A DNA stretch of 64,000 bases from Ferranicluibacter rubi (GCF_011603255.1 NZ_JAANCM010000003.1:248001-312000); one strand, 5' to 3'; numbered from the stretch's first letter, positions 26,633 to 35,964 are shown. Notes: generated from the sequence alone by a model not told the origin. Made by a program: numbers and translations.

Positions 26633-27390
26633 GGCTGCTCCGTTGCGATTTTGACCGGCGGCGCAACCACGGGAGCGGTGCGGCCTGCGGACAGACCGGC
26701 ACGCCTGCGGGTGATGCGGCGTTCGAGACGATGGGTGGCGTGGGTCAGGCTCCAGCAGATCACGTAGTAGATCACGGCCAGAATGAGGAAGACCTGGAAG
26801 GGCTGCGTCAGAAGCTGGTTGTTCACCTGGCTCGCCGCAAAGGTCAGGTCGGGAACGTTGATGACGTAGCCGAGCGTCGTATCCTTGATGGTGGACACAA
26901 AGGTGGAGAGGATGCTCGGGATCATATTGTAGAGCGCCTGTGGCAGAATGACGAAGCGCATGGCGCCGAGGTAGCTGTGACCCAGCGCCTTCGCCGCATC
27001 CATCTGCCCGTGGCTGAGAGCGACGATGCCGCCGCGCACGACTTCGCTGAGGAAGGCGCCTTGGTAGATGACGAGCGTGGTCAGCATGGTGACGAAGCTC
27101 GGCACGTCGGCGCCGGTCATCAGCGGCACGAGGAAGTAGCTCCACAGGATCAGCATCAGCAGCGGTACGCCGCGCGTGACATAGACCAGCACGGTGACGG
27201 GCCAGCGCAGCAGCCGCCATTTGGAAAGCCGGGCGAGCGCCATAAGAATGCTGACGGGAAAGGCGAGCGCGATGCTGAGCGCCGACAGGATCAGCGTATT
27301 TGCAAGACCGCCCAGCGGGCCGTTCGGGTACTGCCCGATAAGCAGCAGCAGCCAGTAGTCCTGAAAGATCGTGACGATATCGGTGATCAT
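26629..27390 (-). CDS. Amino-acid ABC transporter permease
   Basis: A 253-residue permease of the HisQ/HisM family. It has hydrophobic segments at both ends of the core, the motif [13 protein letters not shown] and the coupling loop [16 protein letters not shown]. It overlaps its partner permease upstream (ATGA) and the ATPase downstream, so the four transporter genes are translationally coupled. The basic tail after about residue 215 is longer than usual. Confidence 0.85.
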   Translation of the reverse strand: MITDIVTIFQDYWLLLLIGQYPNGPLGGLANTLILSALSIALAFPVSILMALARLSKWRLLRWPVTVLVYVTRGVPLLMLILWSYFLVPLMTGADVPSFVTMLTTLVIYQGAFLSEVVRGGIVALSHGQMDAAKALGHSYLGAMRFVILPQALYNMIPSILSTFVSTIKDTTLGYVINVPDLTFAASQVNNQLLTQPFQVFLILAVIYYVICWSLTHATHRLERRITRRRAGLSAGRTAPVVAPPVKIATEQP

Positions 27391-28094
27391 GCGCGCGCCC
27401 TCCGTGAGACGTCGGTGCGCATGGTCACCACGGCGCCGGCCGCCATGATCAGCAGGGTGAAGGCCAGGTAGAGCACGGTTCCGATCACGTAGATCTCGAA
27501 GGTGCGGAAACTCAGGTTCTCGACCTCCTTCACCGCATGCGTCAGCTCGGACGCGCCGATGACGATGCCGAGACTGCTGTTCTTAAACAGGGAAACGCTG
27601 TGGTTGATCAGCGGCGGCAGGGCGTTGCGAACCCCCTGCGGCATCAGCACGTAGCGCATGGCCGAGAGATAACCGTGGCCGAGCGCGCGCGCCGCCTCCA
27701 TCTGCCCGACGCTAACGGAGCGAAGACCGGAGCGCAGATCCTCGCTGAAATACGCCGCCTGGCACAGCCCAAGCCCCACCACGGCAAAGATCGCCTCGGC
27801 ATTGTGGTTCGACAGCCAGAAGGTCAGCCAGTCCGGCAGCAGCGTGAAGATGCCGAAATACCAGAGCATCAGCTGCACCAGCGTCGGCACATTGCGGTGA
27901 TAGGAGACATAGGCCGAAACGAAGGCGTTGCCGAAGCGGCCGGGCGAAAAGCGCAGCGCCAGCAGCAGCACGGCGAGCGTCATTGCCAATACCCAGGAGC
28001 CGATGGCGATCACGAAGGTCATCTTGATGCCTTCGATCAGCATCGCGACATAGTCCGGATTGGACAGGATCGCCGTAATATCGAACCCGCTCAC
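27387..28094 (-). CDS. Amino-acid ABC transporter permease
   Basis: A 235-residue permease of the same family as its neighbour, with [15 protein letters not shown] in the first third and the coupling loop [16 protein letters not shown]. The pair forms a heterodimeric channel. Its start overlaps the short-chain dehydrogenase stop by four bases. Confidence 0.85.
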   Translation of the reverse strand: MSGFDITAILSNPDYVAMLIEGIKMTFVIAIGSWVLAMTLAVLLLALRFSPGRFGNAFVSAYVSYHRNVPTLVQLMLWYFGIFTLLPDWLTFWLSNHNAEAIFAVVGLGLCQAAYFSEDLRSGLRSVSVGQMEAARALGHGYLSAMRYVLMPQGVRNALPPLINHSVSLFKNSSLGIVIGASELTHAVKEVENLSFRTFEIYVIGTVLYLAFTLLIMAAGAVVTMRTDVSRRARA

Positions 28095-28870
28095 GGCTTA
28101 TTGTCCGACGCAGGCGCCTTGGGACGCACCGTTTCCGGACGCGCGGTCTGCAGGCCACCCATGACCTGAAGCGTCGGCGTGATTTCCATGTGGCCGATAT
28201 TGACGGCGATGGGGGCAGCGATAGCAAAGGCGATGGCATCGGCGATATCGGAGGCTTCCGGCAGTTCGAAGCCGTCGATGAAGCGCTCGCGGATGGACGG
28301 ATCGTCGCCATGGACATGGGCGAAGATATCGGTCGCTACGCGTCCGGGGCAGATCTCGGTGACCCTGACGCGCTTGCCGAACGCATCGATGCGCAGCTGG
28401 TTGGACAGCATGCTCACCCCGGCCTTCGTTGCGTGATAGGAGGAGTTTCCGCCGAAGTTGTAGGCGCCCGCGATGGACGAGATGTTGATCACATGGCCAT
28501 TGTCCCGCGCGACCATGCCCGGCACGACCATGCGGCAGAGATGCAGGACGGCGCGAAGGTTGACGTCGACCAGAAGATCGATGTCGGCTTCGTCGGCTTC
28601 CAGAAACTTCTTCGGCCTGTCGACGCCGGCATTGTTGACGAGAATGTCGAATTCGGTTTCGGCGGTCAGCCGGGCGAGCGCAGCGCGGTCCGTGACGTCG
28701 ATGACATGCGGGATGCATCCCGTCTTCGCGGCAAGCGCCTTCAGCGGCTCGGCGCTGCGCGCCAGCGCATGCACCTCGATGTTCTCACGGCACAGCCGCT
28801 CCACGACGGCGGCGCCGATGCCCGACGAAGCGCCGGTGACAAGGGCTGTCCTGTAGTCGGAAAATGACAT
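28091..28870 (-). CDS. Short-chain dehydrogenase/reductase
   Basis: A 259-residue classical SDR with the NAD(P)-binding motif T-G-A-S-S-G-I-G (13-20), N-N-A-G, and the catalytic S...Y-H-A-T-K-A set (S-S-I-A-G-A-Y-N-F-G-G-N-S-S-Y). Family relatives include serine/3-hydroxy acid dehydrogenases (YdfG-like). It is the first gene of a leftward operon that continues into an amino-acid importer, so it may oxidise the imported hydroxy-amino acid; that is inference. A LysR regulator is divergent. Confidence 0.8.
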   Translation of the reverse strand: MSFSDYRTALVTGASSGIGAAVVERLCRENIEVHALARSAEPLKALAAKTGCIPHVIDVTDRAALARLTAETEFDILVNNAGVDRPKKFLEADEADIDLLVDVNLRAVLHLCRMVVPGMVARDNGHVINISSIAGAYNFGGNSSYHATKAGVSMLSNQLRIDAFGKRVRVTEICPGRVATDIFAHVHGDDPSIRERFIDGFELPEASDIADAIAFAIAAPIAVNIGHMEITPTLQVMGGLQTARPETVRPKAPASDNKP

Positions 28871-29127
28871 GTTTATTCCCCTTCACCGTCTGTTTTTTTC
28901 ACAGTAACGAAACTGTCCGATGCTGAATAAGACCGATTATCTCTGGAGCAATAAGCAAGCCTTATGGTGATCATAAAATAAGCAGAGCGCTCCGGGCTAC
29001 GCTTGCAAATGCAGCAGAATGTGCGTGCAATGCACAATGAGACGATCTGCTAAGTGATGGATTTGGCTTTGAAATATCAGGGCCGGATTGTAGAGTGGCG
29101 GCAAGTGGGGCGATCTGTGGGCAGAAC

Positions 29128-30042
29128 GTGGATATCAGGCGTTTAAAATCTTTCATCGTCATCGTGGATACCGGCAGCATCACGCGGGCAGCTGATATCC
29201 TTCACGTTGCCCAGCCGGCCCTCAGCCAGCAGCTGGCCTCGCTGGAGGAGCACTTTGGCCAGAAGCTGTTGCTGCGCAGCCAGCAGGGCGTGAGCATGAC
29301 GGATGCGGGCCATGCCGTGTATCGCCATGCGCAAATTATCCTGCGGCAGATGGACCAGGCCCAGGCCGATGCCTCCGCCGCCGGCAATTCGCTTGCGGGG
29401 CGCGTATCCGTCGGCCTCGTGCCCTTCAGCAGTGCGGCGACGCTGTCGGTCGATCTGCTGGCGGAAACACGCAAGCGGCATCCCGGCATTCTCCTGCATC
29501 TGACGGAGAGCGTCGGGCAGACCTACAGCCAGATGATCATGACCGGCCGCCTGGAGATGGCGCTGATCCATGGCGTTGGACCGCTCAAGGGCGTGAAATT
29601 CGAGCCGATCCTCAGCGAGGAATTCTTCCTCGTCGCGCATCCGAACTTCGCCATCGAGGCGGACGAGAAGCCCATTGCCGTCGCGGCGCTGGACGGCCTG
29701 CCCTTGCTGATGCCGCCGGCCTACAACTTCGTGCGTCGCGCGGTCGATACTGCCTTTACCCGCAGCCGGGTCAATCTGAAGGTCGTGGGCGAGGTAGAGA
29801 TCGTGCGCACACTGACCCGCGCCGTCAGCGCCGGTCTCGGCGCGACGATCATGCCGAAGGCGATTGCGGACCGGATCGTGACCGAGTCCGGCGAGCCGCT
29901 GGTCTGCCGCATGGTGACGCCGCGCATCGAGGAAACGCTGTCGCTCTGCGTGGCGGATGGGATGTCGCTGTCCGAGCCCGCAACGGCGGTGCGGGATATC
30001 CTGCTGGAACTCACCGCGCGGCTGAAACTGCCGCGCGGCTGA
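29128..30042 (+). CDS. LysR family transcriptional regulator
   Basis: A 304-residue LysR protein: winged HTH at about 1-60 (M-D-I-R-R-L-K-S-F, then R-A-A-D-I-L-H-V-A-Q-P-A-L-S-Q-Q), followed by the two-lobe effector domain. The resemblance to the Nac/Cbl-like group is only general. The start at GTG 29128 matches the usual LysR N-terminus; a GTG at 29095 would add 11 residues. It is divergent from the SDR/importer operon and probably regulates it. Confidence 0.85.
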   Translation: MDIRRLKSFIVIVDTGSITRAADILHVAQPALSQQLASLEEHFGQKLLLRSQQGVSMTDAGHAVYRHAQIILRQMDQAQADASAAGNSLAGRVSVGLVPFSSAATLSVDLLAETRKRHPGILLHLTESVGQTYSQMIMTGRLEMALIHGVGPLKGVKFEPILSEEFFLVAHPNFAIEADEKPIAVAALDGLPLLMPPAYNFVRRAVDTAFTRSRVNLKVVGEVEIVRTLTRAVSAGLGATIMPKAIADRIVTESGEPLVCRMVTPRIEETLSLCVADGMSLSEPATAVRDILLELTARLKLPRG

Positions 30043-30066
30043 CCTTCGGCATCAGCGAAGACCGTT

Positions 30067-31269
30067 TTAGCGGAGATCGGCGCAGAACTGCGAAAGCCGG
30101 GCGCAGGCTTCATCCAGCTTCTCCATGCTGGTGGCATAGGAGATGCGGAAAAACGGGCTCATGCCGTAGGCCGCACCCTGAACGGTCGCGACGTGATGTT
30201 CCTCGACCAGTGCCATGACGAAGTCGGTGTCCGTCTCGATTTTGCGGCCGCCCTTCGATGTCCTGCCGAGCAGGCCGGCGATGTTGGGGAAGATATAGAA
30301 CGCGCCTTCCGGCTTGTGGCACCGGATACCGTCGATCTCCGCCAGTTTGCCGAGCACGAAATCGCGCCGCTGCTTATAGATGGCGGCGCGCTCCTTCAAG
30401 AGATCCTGCGGTCCGTCGAGCACAGCGACGGCTGCGGCCTGCACGACGGTCGCGGTGCCCCCGCCGTTCTGGCCGTTGACGTTGCTGATCGCCTTGATCA
30501 GATCCTTCGGACCACCGCAGAAGCCGAGCCGCCAACCGGTCATGGCATAGGCCTTGGATGCGCCGTTCATGGTCAGGACCCGGTCGTAAAGACGGGGCTC
30601 GACCTCGGCGATCGTGCAGAATTCGAAACCGTCATAGATCAGATGTTCGTAGATATCGTCGGTCATGATCCAGACGTCGGGATGGCGCAGCATCACCTCG
30701 GCGATCGCCTTCATTTCCTCCCGCGAGCAGGCAGCGCCTGTCGGATTGTTGGGGAAGTTGAGAAAGAGCCACTTGGTGCGGGGGGTGATCGCCGCTTCCA
30801 GATCCTCCGGCCGGATCTTGAACCCAGTCTGCTGCGGGCAGGCAACGGGCACCGGCACGGCGCCGGCAAAGCGGACGATATCGGCGTAGCTGATCCAGGA
30901 CGGCGTGGGAATGACCACCTCGTCGCCGGGATTGCAGGTGGCGAGAATGGCGTTGAAGATCACCTGCTTGCCGCCGCCGCAGACGACGATCTGGCTGGCA
31001 TCGTAGTCGAGATTGTTGTCGCGCTTGAACTTTCGCGAGATCGCAGCCTTCAGCGCCGGCGTCCCATCCATCGACGGGTACTTCGTGTCGCCCGCGAGCG
31101 CTGCGGCATGGGCCGCTTCGGTCGCGTGGGCGGGCGTCGGAAAATCCGGCTCGCCGGCCGACAGGCTGATGACGCCAATCCCTTGTGCTGCGAGATCGCG
31201 CGCGCGCTGGGTCATGGCGGCGGACGCGGAGATGGAAACGTGCTTGAGGCGGTCGGCAATGGCGGGCAT
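30067..31269 (-). CDS. Class I/II pyridoxal phosphate aminotransferase (AspC/AatA type)
   Basis: A 400-residue aminotransferase. Features are the substrate-loop motif S-L-S-A-G-E-P-D-F (residues 35-43), N-F-P-N-N-P-T-G-A, the PLP-phosphate motif and the Schiff-base lysine Lys239 in S-K-A-Y-A-M-T-G-W-R, and the late R-I-S-Y-A arginine that binds the substrate carboxylate. It should use glutamate/2-oxoglutarate with an amino acid partner. It is the last gene of the biotin-carboxylase/PxpBCA-like operon, 38 bp after the PxpA-like gene, and could process the amino acid released by that system. Confidence 0.85.
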   Translation of the reverse strand: MPAIADRLKHVSISASAAMTQRARDLAAQGIGVISLSAGEPDFPTPAHATEAAHAAALAGDTKYPSMDGTPALKAAISRKFKRDNNLDYDASQIVVCGGGKQVIFNAILATCNPGDEVVIPTPSWISYADIVRFAGAVPVPVACPQQTGFKIRPEDLEAAITPRTKWLFLNFPNNPTGAACSREEMKAIAEVMLRHPDVWIMTDDIYEHLIYDGFEFCTIAEVEPRLYDRVLTMNGASKAYAMTGWRLGFCGGPKDLIKAISNVNGQNGGGTATVVQAAAVAVLDGPQDLLKERAAIYKQRRDFVLGKLAEIDGIRCHKPEGAFYIFPNIAGLLGRTSKGGRKIETDTDFVMALVEEHHVATVQGAAYGMSPFFRISYATSMEKLDEACARLSQFCADLR

Positions 31270-31307
31270 CGGGGTTGCGCTTTCGGTCTTTGTGGTTGGG
31301 GTCCGGA

Positions 31308-32096
31308 TCAGGATTCGACGATCTGAGACGCCGGGGCGATGGTCGCGCCGCTGGCCTCGATCTCGCTGCGGACGATCCGCGCGAGGTCGAGAGACCCGGG
31401 CGTATCGCTATGGACGAGGATGGAGCGTGCCGGCATGGCCAGCGTCGCGCCATCAATGGTGGTGACGGTGCCGTGCCGGAGGAACTGGCGAACGCGGGCG
31501 CGAAGCGCGTCCTCCTGCTTGATGACGGCGCCCGGCAGGCCGCGTGCAACCAGCTTGCCCTTCGCATCGTAGGCCCGGTCGGCAAGGAACAGCAGCAGCG
31601 TCTTCAGCCCGGCACGCGCGGCAGCTGTCGCGATGACGCTGTCCGGCATGGCAAAGACGATGAGGTTCGGATCGACGGTGCGGACGGCGTCCATGATAAG
31701 GTCGGCGAGCACGGGATCGCGATTGACCATATTGCCCATGGCAGCGTGGAAGCTGATATGCGCGACGGGCACGCCCTCCCCTTTCGCGACCGCCGTCAGT
31801 GCGCCGAGCTGATAGAGCATTTGCTGGCGCAGCTCGTCGTGCGACGAGGGAATCTCGCGGCGGCCGAAGCCGAGCCTGTCCGGCAGACCTGGATGCGCAC
31901 CGACGCCGACGCCGTTCGCCTTGGCAAGCCGCACCATCCGCGCCATCGTTTCGGGATCGCCGGCATGAAAACCGCAGGCGATATTGGCGGAGGAAACGAC
32001 CTGCATCAGGGCTTCGTCGTCGCACAGACTGTACGGACCGAAGCCCTCGCCCATATCGGAATTTATGTCGACCTTCACGGGTTTACCTCCTGTCAT
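31308..32096 (-). CDS. pxpA: LamB/YcsF family protein (5-oxoprolinase subunit A-like)
   Basis: A 262-residue TIM-barrel-like LamB/YcsF protein. Conserved family marks are D-I-N-S-D-M-G-E-G-F-G at the start, S-A-N-I-A-C-G-F-H-A-G-D, and G-A-H-P-G-L-P-D with G-F-G-R-R. However, the usual V-K-P-H-G-A-L-Y-N motif reads I-S-F-H-A-A-M-G-N here, keeping the histidine but losing lysine and tyrosine. PxpA works with PxpB and PxpC in ATP-dependent opening of 5-oxoproline. This divergence and the carboxylase genes in the same operon suggest a different lactam or amide substrate. The symbol reflects family, not proven function. Confidence 0.75.
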   Translation of the reverse strand: MTGGKPVKVDINSDMGEGFGPYSLCDDEALMQVVSSANIACGFHAGDPETMARMVRLAKANGVGVGAHPGLPDRLGFGRREIPSSHDELRQQMLYQLGALTAVAKGEGVPVAHISFHAAMGNMVNRDPVLADLIMDAVRTVDPNLIVFAMPDSVIATAAARAGLKTLLLFLADRAYDAKGKLVARGLPGAVIKQEDALRARVRQFLRHGTVTTIDGATLAMPARSILVHSDTPGSLDLARIVRSEIEASGATIAPASQIVES

Positions 32097-33088
32097 CGGC
32101 CTGCCATCGCCTTCAACGCCCGCCCGACTTGTCTCGCGGTGGTTTCGACGTCGCCGATATAGGTGGCAATCGCCTGGTCGAGCATCCGCGCCTCCGCATG
32201 CGTCGCGCGCACGAAGCGCAGACGGGTGCCGATACGCGCCTGGCCCAGCCGCCAGAGATCGGCCTCGACGATGCCGGCGATCTTCGGATATCCGCCCGCC
32301 GTATTGGCATCGCTCATCTGCACGATGGGCTCGCCGCCGGGCGGCACCTGAACGACACCTGCGACGATGCCGTGGGAGCGCATCTCGACCGGTTCCGTCA
32401 GACGGATGGGATTGCCCGAAAGGCGGTAGCCCGTCCGGTCGCTCTGCGCGGAGATCTTCCAGTCCTCGGTCCAGAATCGCTCGGCATCCGCCCCGAACAG
32501 ATCGTGTTCGCCGGCCGGCAGCGCCCGGATCAGCAAGGCGCCGTTTTCGGCCACAGGGAAGAGAGACGCCATTTCGCGCAGGGGAGGCACCACGCCGAAG
32601 CCGCCCGCGGGGAGGACATCGGCAGCCGGAGACCCCAGCCGAAGCACGTCGCCCTTGCGCAGCGCGCGACCGTCATTGCCCCCGAATGCACCGCGCAATG
32701 AGGTGCTGCGCGAGCCCATGACCGGCGCGACATCGACGCCACCCTCGAAGGCCACATAGGCGCGGGCCGACGTTTTCGACGGCAGGATTTCAAGGATCTG
32801 GCCGGCGTCTGCAATCTGCATCCACCAGGGCGGAAGGGTTTCCCCGTCAAGCGCCGCGGAGCCGCCGCCTGTGACGGAGAACGCAGTATTCTGCTCAAAA
32901 CGGATCCGCACGGGAAATGTCTGGAGTTCGACCGCCGCGGCTCCCGCATCGTTGCCGACCAGCAGATTGGCGATCGTCAATGCCAGCGGGTCCATCGCTC
33001 CGCTCACCGTGACGCCGATGTCGCGGTAGCCCGGCCGGCCGAGGTCCTGGATTGTGTTCAGCGGCCCGGTGTCGACGATCTCGATCAC
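32093..33088 (-). CDS. pxpC: Biotin-dependent carboxyltransferase family protein (KipA/AHS2, PxpC-like)
   Basis: A 331-residue protein of the allophanate-hydrolase-subunit-2 family (KipA, PxpC). It starts with I-E-I-V-D-T-G-P-L-N-T-I-Q-D-L-G-R-P-G-Y and has the typical G-A-M-D-P-L-A-L motif and the P-P-G-G-E-P-I-V-Q-M-S-D-A block. In urea carboxylase the equivalent domain together with the KipI-like domain forms the carboxyltransferase; in PxpABC the pair helps open 5-oxoproline. It overlaps PxpB and PxpA genes by ATGA. Confidence 0.85.
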   Translation of the reverse strand: MIEIVDTGPLNTIQDLGRPGYRDIGVTVSGAMDPLALTIANLLVGNDAGAAAVELQTFPVRIRFEQNTAFSVTGGGSAALDGETLPPWWMQIADAGQILEILPSKTSARAYVAFEGGVDVAPVMGSRSTSLRGAFGGNDGRALRKGDVLRLGSPAADVLPAGGFGVVPPLREMASLFPVAENGALLIRALPAGEHDLFGADAERFWTEDWKISAQSDRTGYRLSGNPIRLTEPVEMRSHGIVAGVVQVPPGGEPIVQMSDANTAGGYPKIAGIVEADLWRLGQARIGTRLRFVRATHAEARMLDQAIATYIGDVETTARQVGRALKAMAGR

Positions 33089-33780
33089 AGCTCGATCCTT
33101 TCAGGGAGAAAGCGCACGATATCGCCCGGCGCCATCAGGGCGGGCACCTCTGCTGCGGGGTCGAACATCGGCAGGTCGGCAAAGCCGATCGAATTCCAGC
33201 CATTCGGCCCGGTCAGAACGGCAACGCCCGTCTGCATGCCACCGATGGTGACGCAGCCCTTTTCCATCCGGAGAGACGGCACGGTCTTGCGCGGCATATG
33301 GAGGCGCGGATCGAGCCCATGCAGGTAGCCGAAGCCCGGCGCGCTACCAAGCGCAAACACCGTATAGGTGCCCTCATGGTGCAGCCGCACGACTTCCTTG
33401 TCGGCAAGGCCGCAAAGATCGCAGAGGGCTGCCAGATCGGTCGCATGCGCGCCGCCGTAATGCACGGGAATGTCGATCGTCTTGCCTTTGATGTCGATAC
33501 TTTCGGCGCGTTCCCAGGCGTCGAGCAGCCTAGATATCACGCTGTCGGGGTCTTCCGGCACGGCCTTGAAAACAGCCAGCAGATTGGTCATGCCCGGCAC
33601 GGTTTCGATCACGTCGGGCCACTGCCGCACGGTCTGCGTCAGCGCCCAGATCCGGCGTTGCGCGGCAAGGTCGAACTCGCCCGGCGCATCGAGCAGGAAC
33701 GCCCGCGCGCCGATGGCCGAGATCTTGGGTCGCGACCGGATCAGCGGTCGGCTGGCAAGGGAGGTGGCTGCGCGGCTCAT
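33085..33780 (-). CDS. pxpB: Allophanate hydrolase subunit 1-like protein (KipI/AHS1, PxpB-like)
   Basis: A 231-residue KipI-family protein. Family motifs include I-P-V-H-Y-G-G, Y-T-V-F-A-L-G-S-A-P-G-F-G-Y-L, G-L-D-P-R-L-H-M-P-R and I-G-G-M-Q-T-G-V-A-V. With the KipA-like partner it would form the carboxyltransferase-type or 5-oxoprolinase-type catalytic core. The ATG at 33780 overlaps the stop of the carrier-like gene; a longer frame reaches 33846. AccC- and AccB-like genes precede it in the same operon, so a biotin-dependent reaction is plausible. Confidence 0.83.
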   Translation of the reverse strand: MSRAATSLASRPLIRSRPKISAIGARAFLLDAPGEFDLAAQRRIWALTQTVRQWPDVIETVPGMTNLLAVFKAVPEDPDSVISRLLDAWERAESIDIKGKTIDIPVHYGGAHATDLAALCDLCGLADKEVVRLHHEGTYTVFALGSAPGFGYLHGLDPRLHMPRKTVPSLRMEKGCVTIGGMQTGVAVLTGPNGWNSIGFADLPMFDPAAEVPALMAPGDIVRFLPERIEL

Positions 33781-34178
33781 GGGTGTGCCTCGATGTCGAA
33801 CAGGGGGTCGCCGAAGCCGACAAGGGTATCTGCAACGACAAGGCACCGCGTGACGGTGCAGGCTTTCGAGGCCCTGACGGGCACCAGCACCGGCCCGATG
33901 CGCAGGCAGGCAAGAATGTCTCCGGCACGAACGGTTCGCGGCAGTTCGCTCGGGATCGTATCGAGGTCGAAGATACCGGCCATTGGCGCGGTGATGATAT
34001 CGGCTGCTGATGCATGGCCGGCATGGGGGCGCACCGTCGCGCGCGGGGTCTTCCCCTCTACGACCAGCCGCAGCGTGCGCGACGACTGCTCGATCTCGAT
34101 GCCGTCCACGCCGGCGGCCGTCAGGGCGGCGGCAAGCGCGTCGAGGAGGGCGGGATCGGTGAAGTCCAGCTTGCTCAT
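33777..34178 (-). CDS. BCCP-like protein lacking the biotinyl lysine
   Basis: A 133-residue protein with the two-part layout of an acetyl-CoA carboxylase biotin carrier: an N-terminal helical arm (about 1-60) and a C-terminal lipoyl/biotinyl-like barrel beginning I-T-A-P-M-A-G-I-F. Lined up against BCCP from G-D-I-L to C-L-V without gaps, the E-A-M-K-M hairpin reads R-I-G-P-V, so the biotinylated lysine is replaced by Pro96. It cannot be biotinylated at that site. It lies between accC and pxpB, joined by ATGA overlaps on both sides. It may be a structural partner of the real carrier. Confidence 0.7.
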   Translation of the reverse strand: MSKLDFTDPALLDALAAALTAAGVDGIEIEQSSRTLRLVVEGKTPRATVRPHAGHASAADIITAPMAGIFDLDTIPSELPRTVRAGDILACLRIGPVLVPVRASKACTVTRCLVVADTLVGFGDPLFDIEAHP

Positions 34179-35563
34179 GCGGCGCTCCGCTGCTTCAACC
34201 ATTTCTCGAGATAGTGAATGTCCGTGCCCCCGGCCGCAAAGCCGGCATCGTCGAACAGCGCGCGCAACAGCGGCAGGTTGGTGGCGATGCCGTCGATGCG
34301 CGTCTGGGCAAGCGCGCTACGCATGGCGGCAATGGCCTCCGTCCGGCTCGGCGCATGCACGATCAGCTTGCCGATCAGCGAGTCGTAATAGGGCGGCACC
34401 TTGTAGCCGGCATGGACATGCGTATCGACCCGGATACCGGGGCCGGATGGCAGGGCGATGCCGGTGATGGTGCCGGCTGCGGCCAGAAACGTTTCGGGGT
34501 CTTCCGCATTGATGCGGCATTCGAAGGCATGCCCTTCGGTCGCCACATCCCCCTGCCCCAGCGACAGCGGTTCGCCCTGCGCCACTCGGATCTGCGCCTG
34601 TACGATGTCGATGCCTGCCGTCATCTCGGTCACGGGATGCTCGACCTGAAGCCGGGTGTTCATCTCGATGAAGAAGAACTCCCCTTCCTCATAGAGAAAC
34701 TCGAAGGTGCCGACGCCGCGATAGCCGATCAGCCGGCAGGCGGTGAGGCAGGCTTCGGCGACGGGGCCGATGCGTTCCGGCGCGATACCTGGCGCGGGGG
34801 CCTCCTCCACCACCTTCTGGTGGCGGCGCTGCATGGAGCAATCGCGGTGCCCGAGCCAGATGGCGTTGCCGTGCACGTCGCAAAGAACCTGTATTTCGAT
34901 ATGGCGCGGATGCTGGAGGAATTTCTCCATGTAGAGCGCCGGGCTGCCGAATGCCTGCCGCGCTTCCTCGCGGGTCAGCGACACCGCCTCCTGCAGATGT
35001 CCCGCCTCGTGCACCACGCGCATGCCGCGCCCGCCGCCGCCGCCGGCCGCCTTGACGATTACCGGATAGCCGATCTCGGCGGCAATGGCCTGGACTGCGG
35101 CCGGATCGTCCGGAAGGGCCGTATCGGGGCCAGGAACGCATGGGACACCGGCCGCCATCATCGCTGACTTCGCGGCGATCTTGTCGCCCATGGTCGAAAT
35201 CGAGGCGGCGGTCGGGCCGATGAAGACCATCCCGGCCGTCTCGATAGCATTGGAAAAAGCAGCATTCTCGGACAGAAAGCCGTAACCTGGGTGAATGGCG
35301 CCGGCACCCGTCAGGCGCGCCGCCAGCAGGATCGCATCCTGATTGAGATAGCTCTTGCCGGCGCTTGCCGGGCCTATGCAAAGGAACCTGTCTGCCAGCG
35401 CACCGTATTGCGCGTCCCGGTCGGCCTGCGAGCAGATCATGACCGTCTTCAGGCCCAGATCCTTGCAGGCCCGGAGCACCCGCAGCGCGATTTCGCCGCG
35501 ATTGGCGATGAGGACGGTATCGAAGCTGCGTGCTTCCTGCGCGTTTGTAGCGTCCCCGGACAT
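34175..35563 (-). CDS. accC: Biotin carboxylase (AccC type)
   Basis: A 462-residue ATP-grasp biotin carboxylase, close to the usual 450. Visible are the N-terminal [10 protein letters not shown], the glycine-rich ATP loop [11 protein letters not shown], the [12 protein letters not shown] motif and [13 protein letters not shown] with the catalytic glutamate and arginine. It carboxylates biotin on a carrier using ATP and bicarbonate. This copy lies with PxpBCA-like genes, not with accA/accD, so it probably serves a dedicated carboxylase. The start at 35563 overlaps the accB-like stop. Confidence 0.88.
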   Translation of the reverse strand: MSGDATNAQEARSFDTVLIANRGEIALRVLRACKDLGLKTVMICSQADRDAQYGALADRFLCIGPASAGKSYLNQDAILLAARLTGAGAIHPGYGFLSENAAFSNAIETAGMVFIGPTAASISTMGDKIAAKSAMMAAGVPCVPGPDTALPDDPAAVQAIAAEIGYPVIVKAAGGGGGRGMRVVHEAGHLQEAVSLTREEARQAFGSPALYMEKFLQHPRHIEIQVLCDVHGNAIWLGHRDCSMQRRHQKVVEEAPAPGIAPERIGPVAEACLTACRLIGYRGVGTFEFLYEEGEFFFIEMNTRLQVEHPVTEMTAGIDIVQAQIRVAQGEPLSLGQGDVATEGHAFECRINAEDPETFLAAAGTITGIALPSGPGIRVDTHVHAGYKVPPYYDSLIGKLIVHAPSRTEAIAAMRSALAQTRIDGIATNLPLLRALFDDAGFAAGGTDIHYLEKWLKQRSAA

Positions 35564-35964
35564 CAGGCGATCTCCGCCAGCAGGTCGCCCGCCTCGATCT
35601 CGGCACCATCCACGCCCGCGAGCCTTACGATACGACCTGCGCACGGCGCGGCAATGCTGTTGAAGACCTTCATGGCCTCGATGATGAACAGCGTCTGGCC
35701 GGCCTCGACGATATCGCCAACGGCGACGAACGGCTTCTCGCCGGGTGCCGATGCGGCGTGCAAAATTCCGAAGATCGGCGCGGTCACCTGCGTCGAGCCG
35801 GCCTCTTCCGCGGCCGCGGCAGGCCCGGCAACCGGGCCGGCGGTTTCGCCCGTCGTCTTCGTCCGGAAGATCCGGACCGTCGTATCCTTCTCGCTTACCG
35901 TGAGTTCGGTGATGTCGGATTGGCCGACGAAGTCGATCAGGGTTTTGATTTTCGAGAGGTCCAT
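35563..35964 (-). CDS. accB: Biotin carboxyl carrier protein (AccB type)
   Basis: A 133-residue carrier. The N-terminal arm (1-35: I-K-T-L-I-D-F-V and L-T-V-S-E-K-D) leads through an Ala/Gly/Pro-rich linker (about 38-56) to the biotinyl barrel. The biotinylation motif is E-A-M-K-V with Lys99, the usual final Met being Val. It is the first gene of the leftward operon with a biotin carboxylase and PxpBCA-like proteins. It is short compared with typical BCCP (about 155). It should carry CO2 to the KipI/KipA-like pair. Confidence 0.87.
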   Translation of the reverse strand: MDLSKIKTLIDFVGQSDITELTVSEKDTTVRIFRTKTTGETAGPVAGPAAAAEEAGSTQVTAPIFGILHAASAPGEKPFVAVGDIVEAGQTLFIIEAMKVFNSIAAPCAGRIVRLAGVDGAEIEAGDLLAEIA

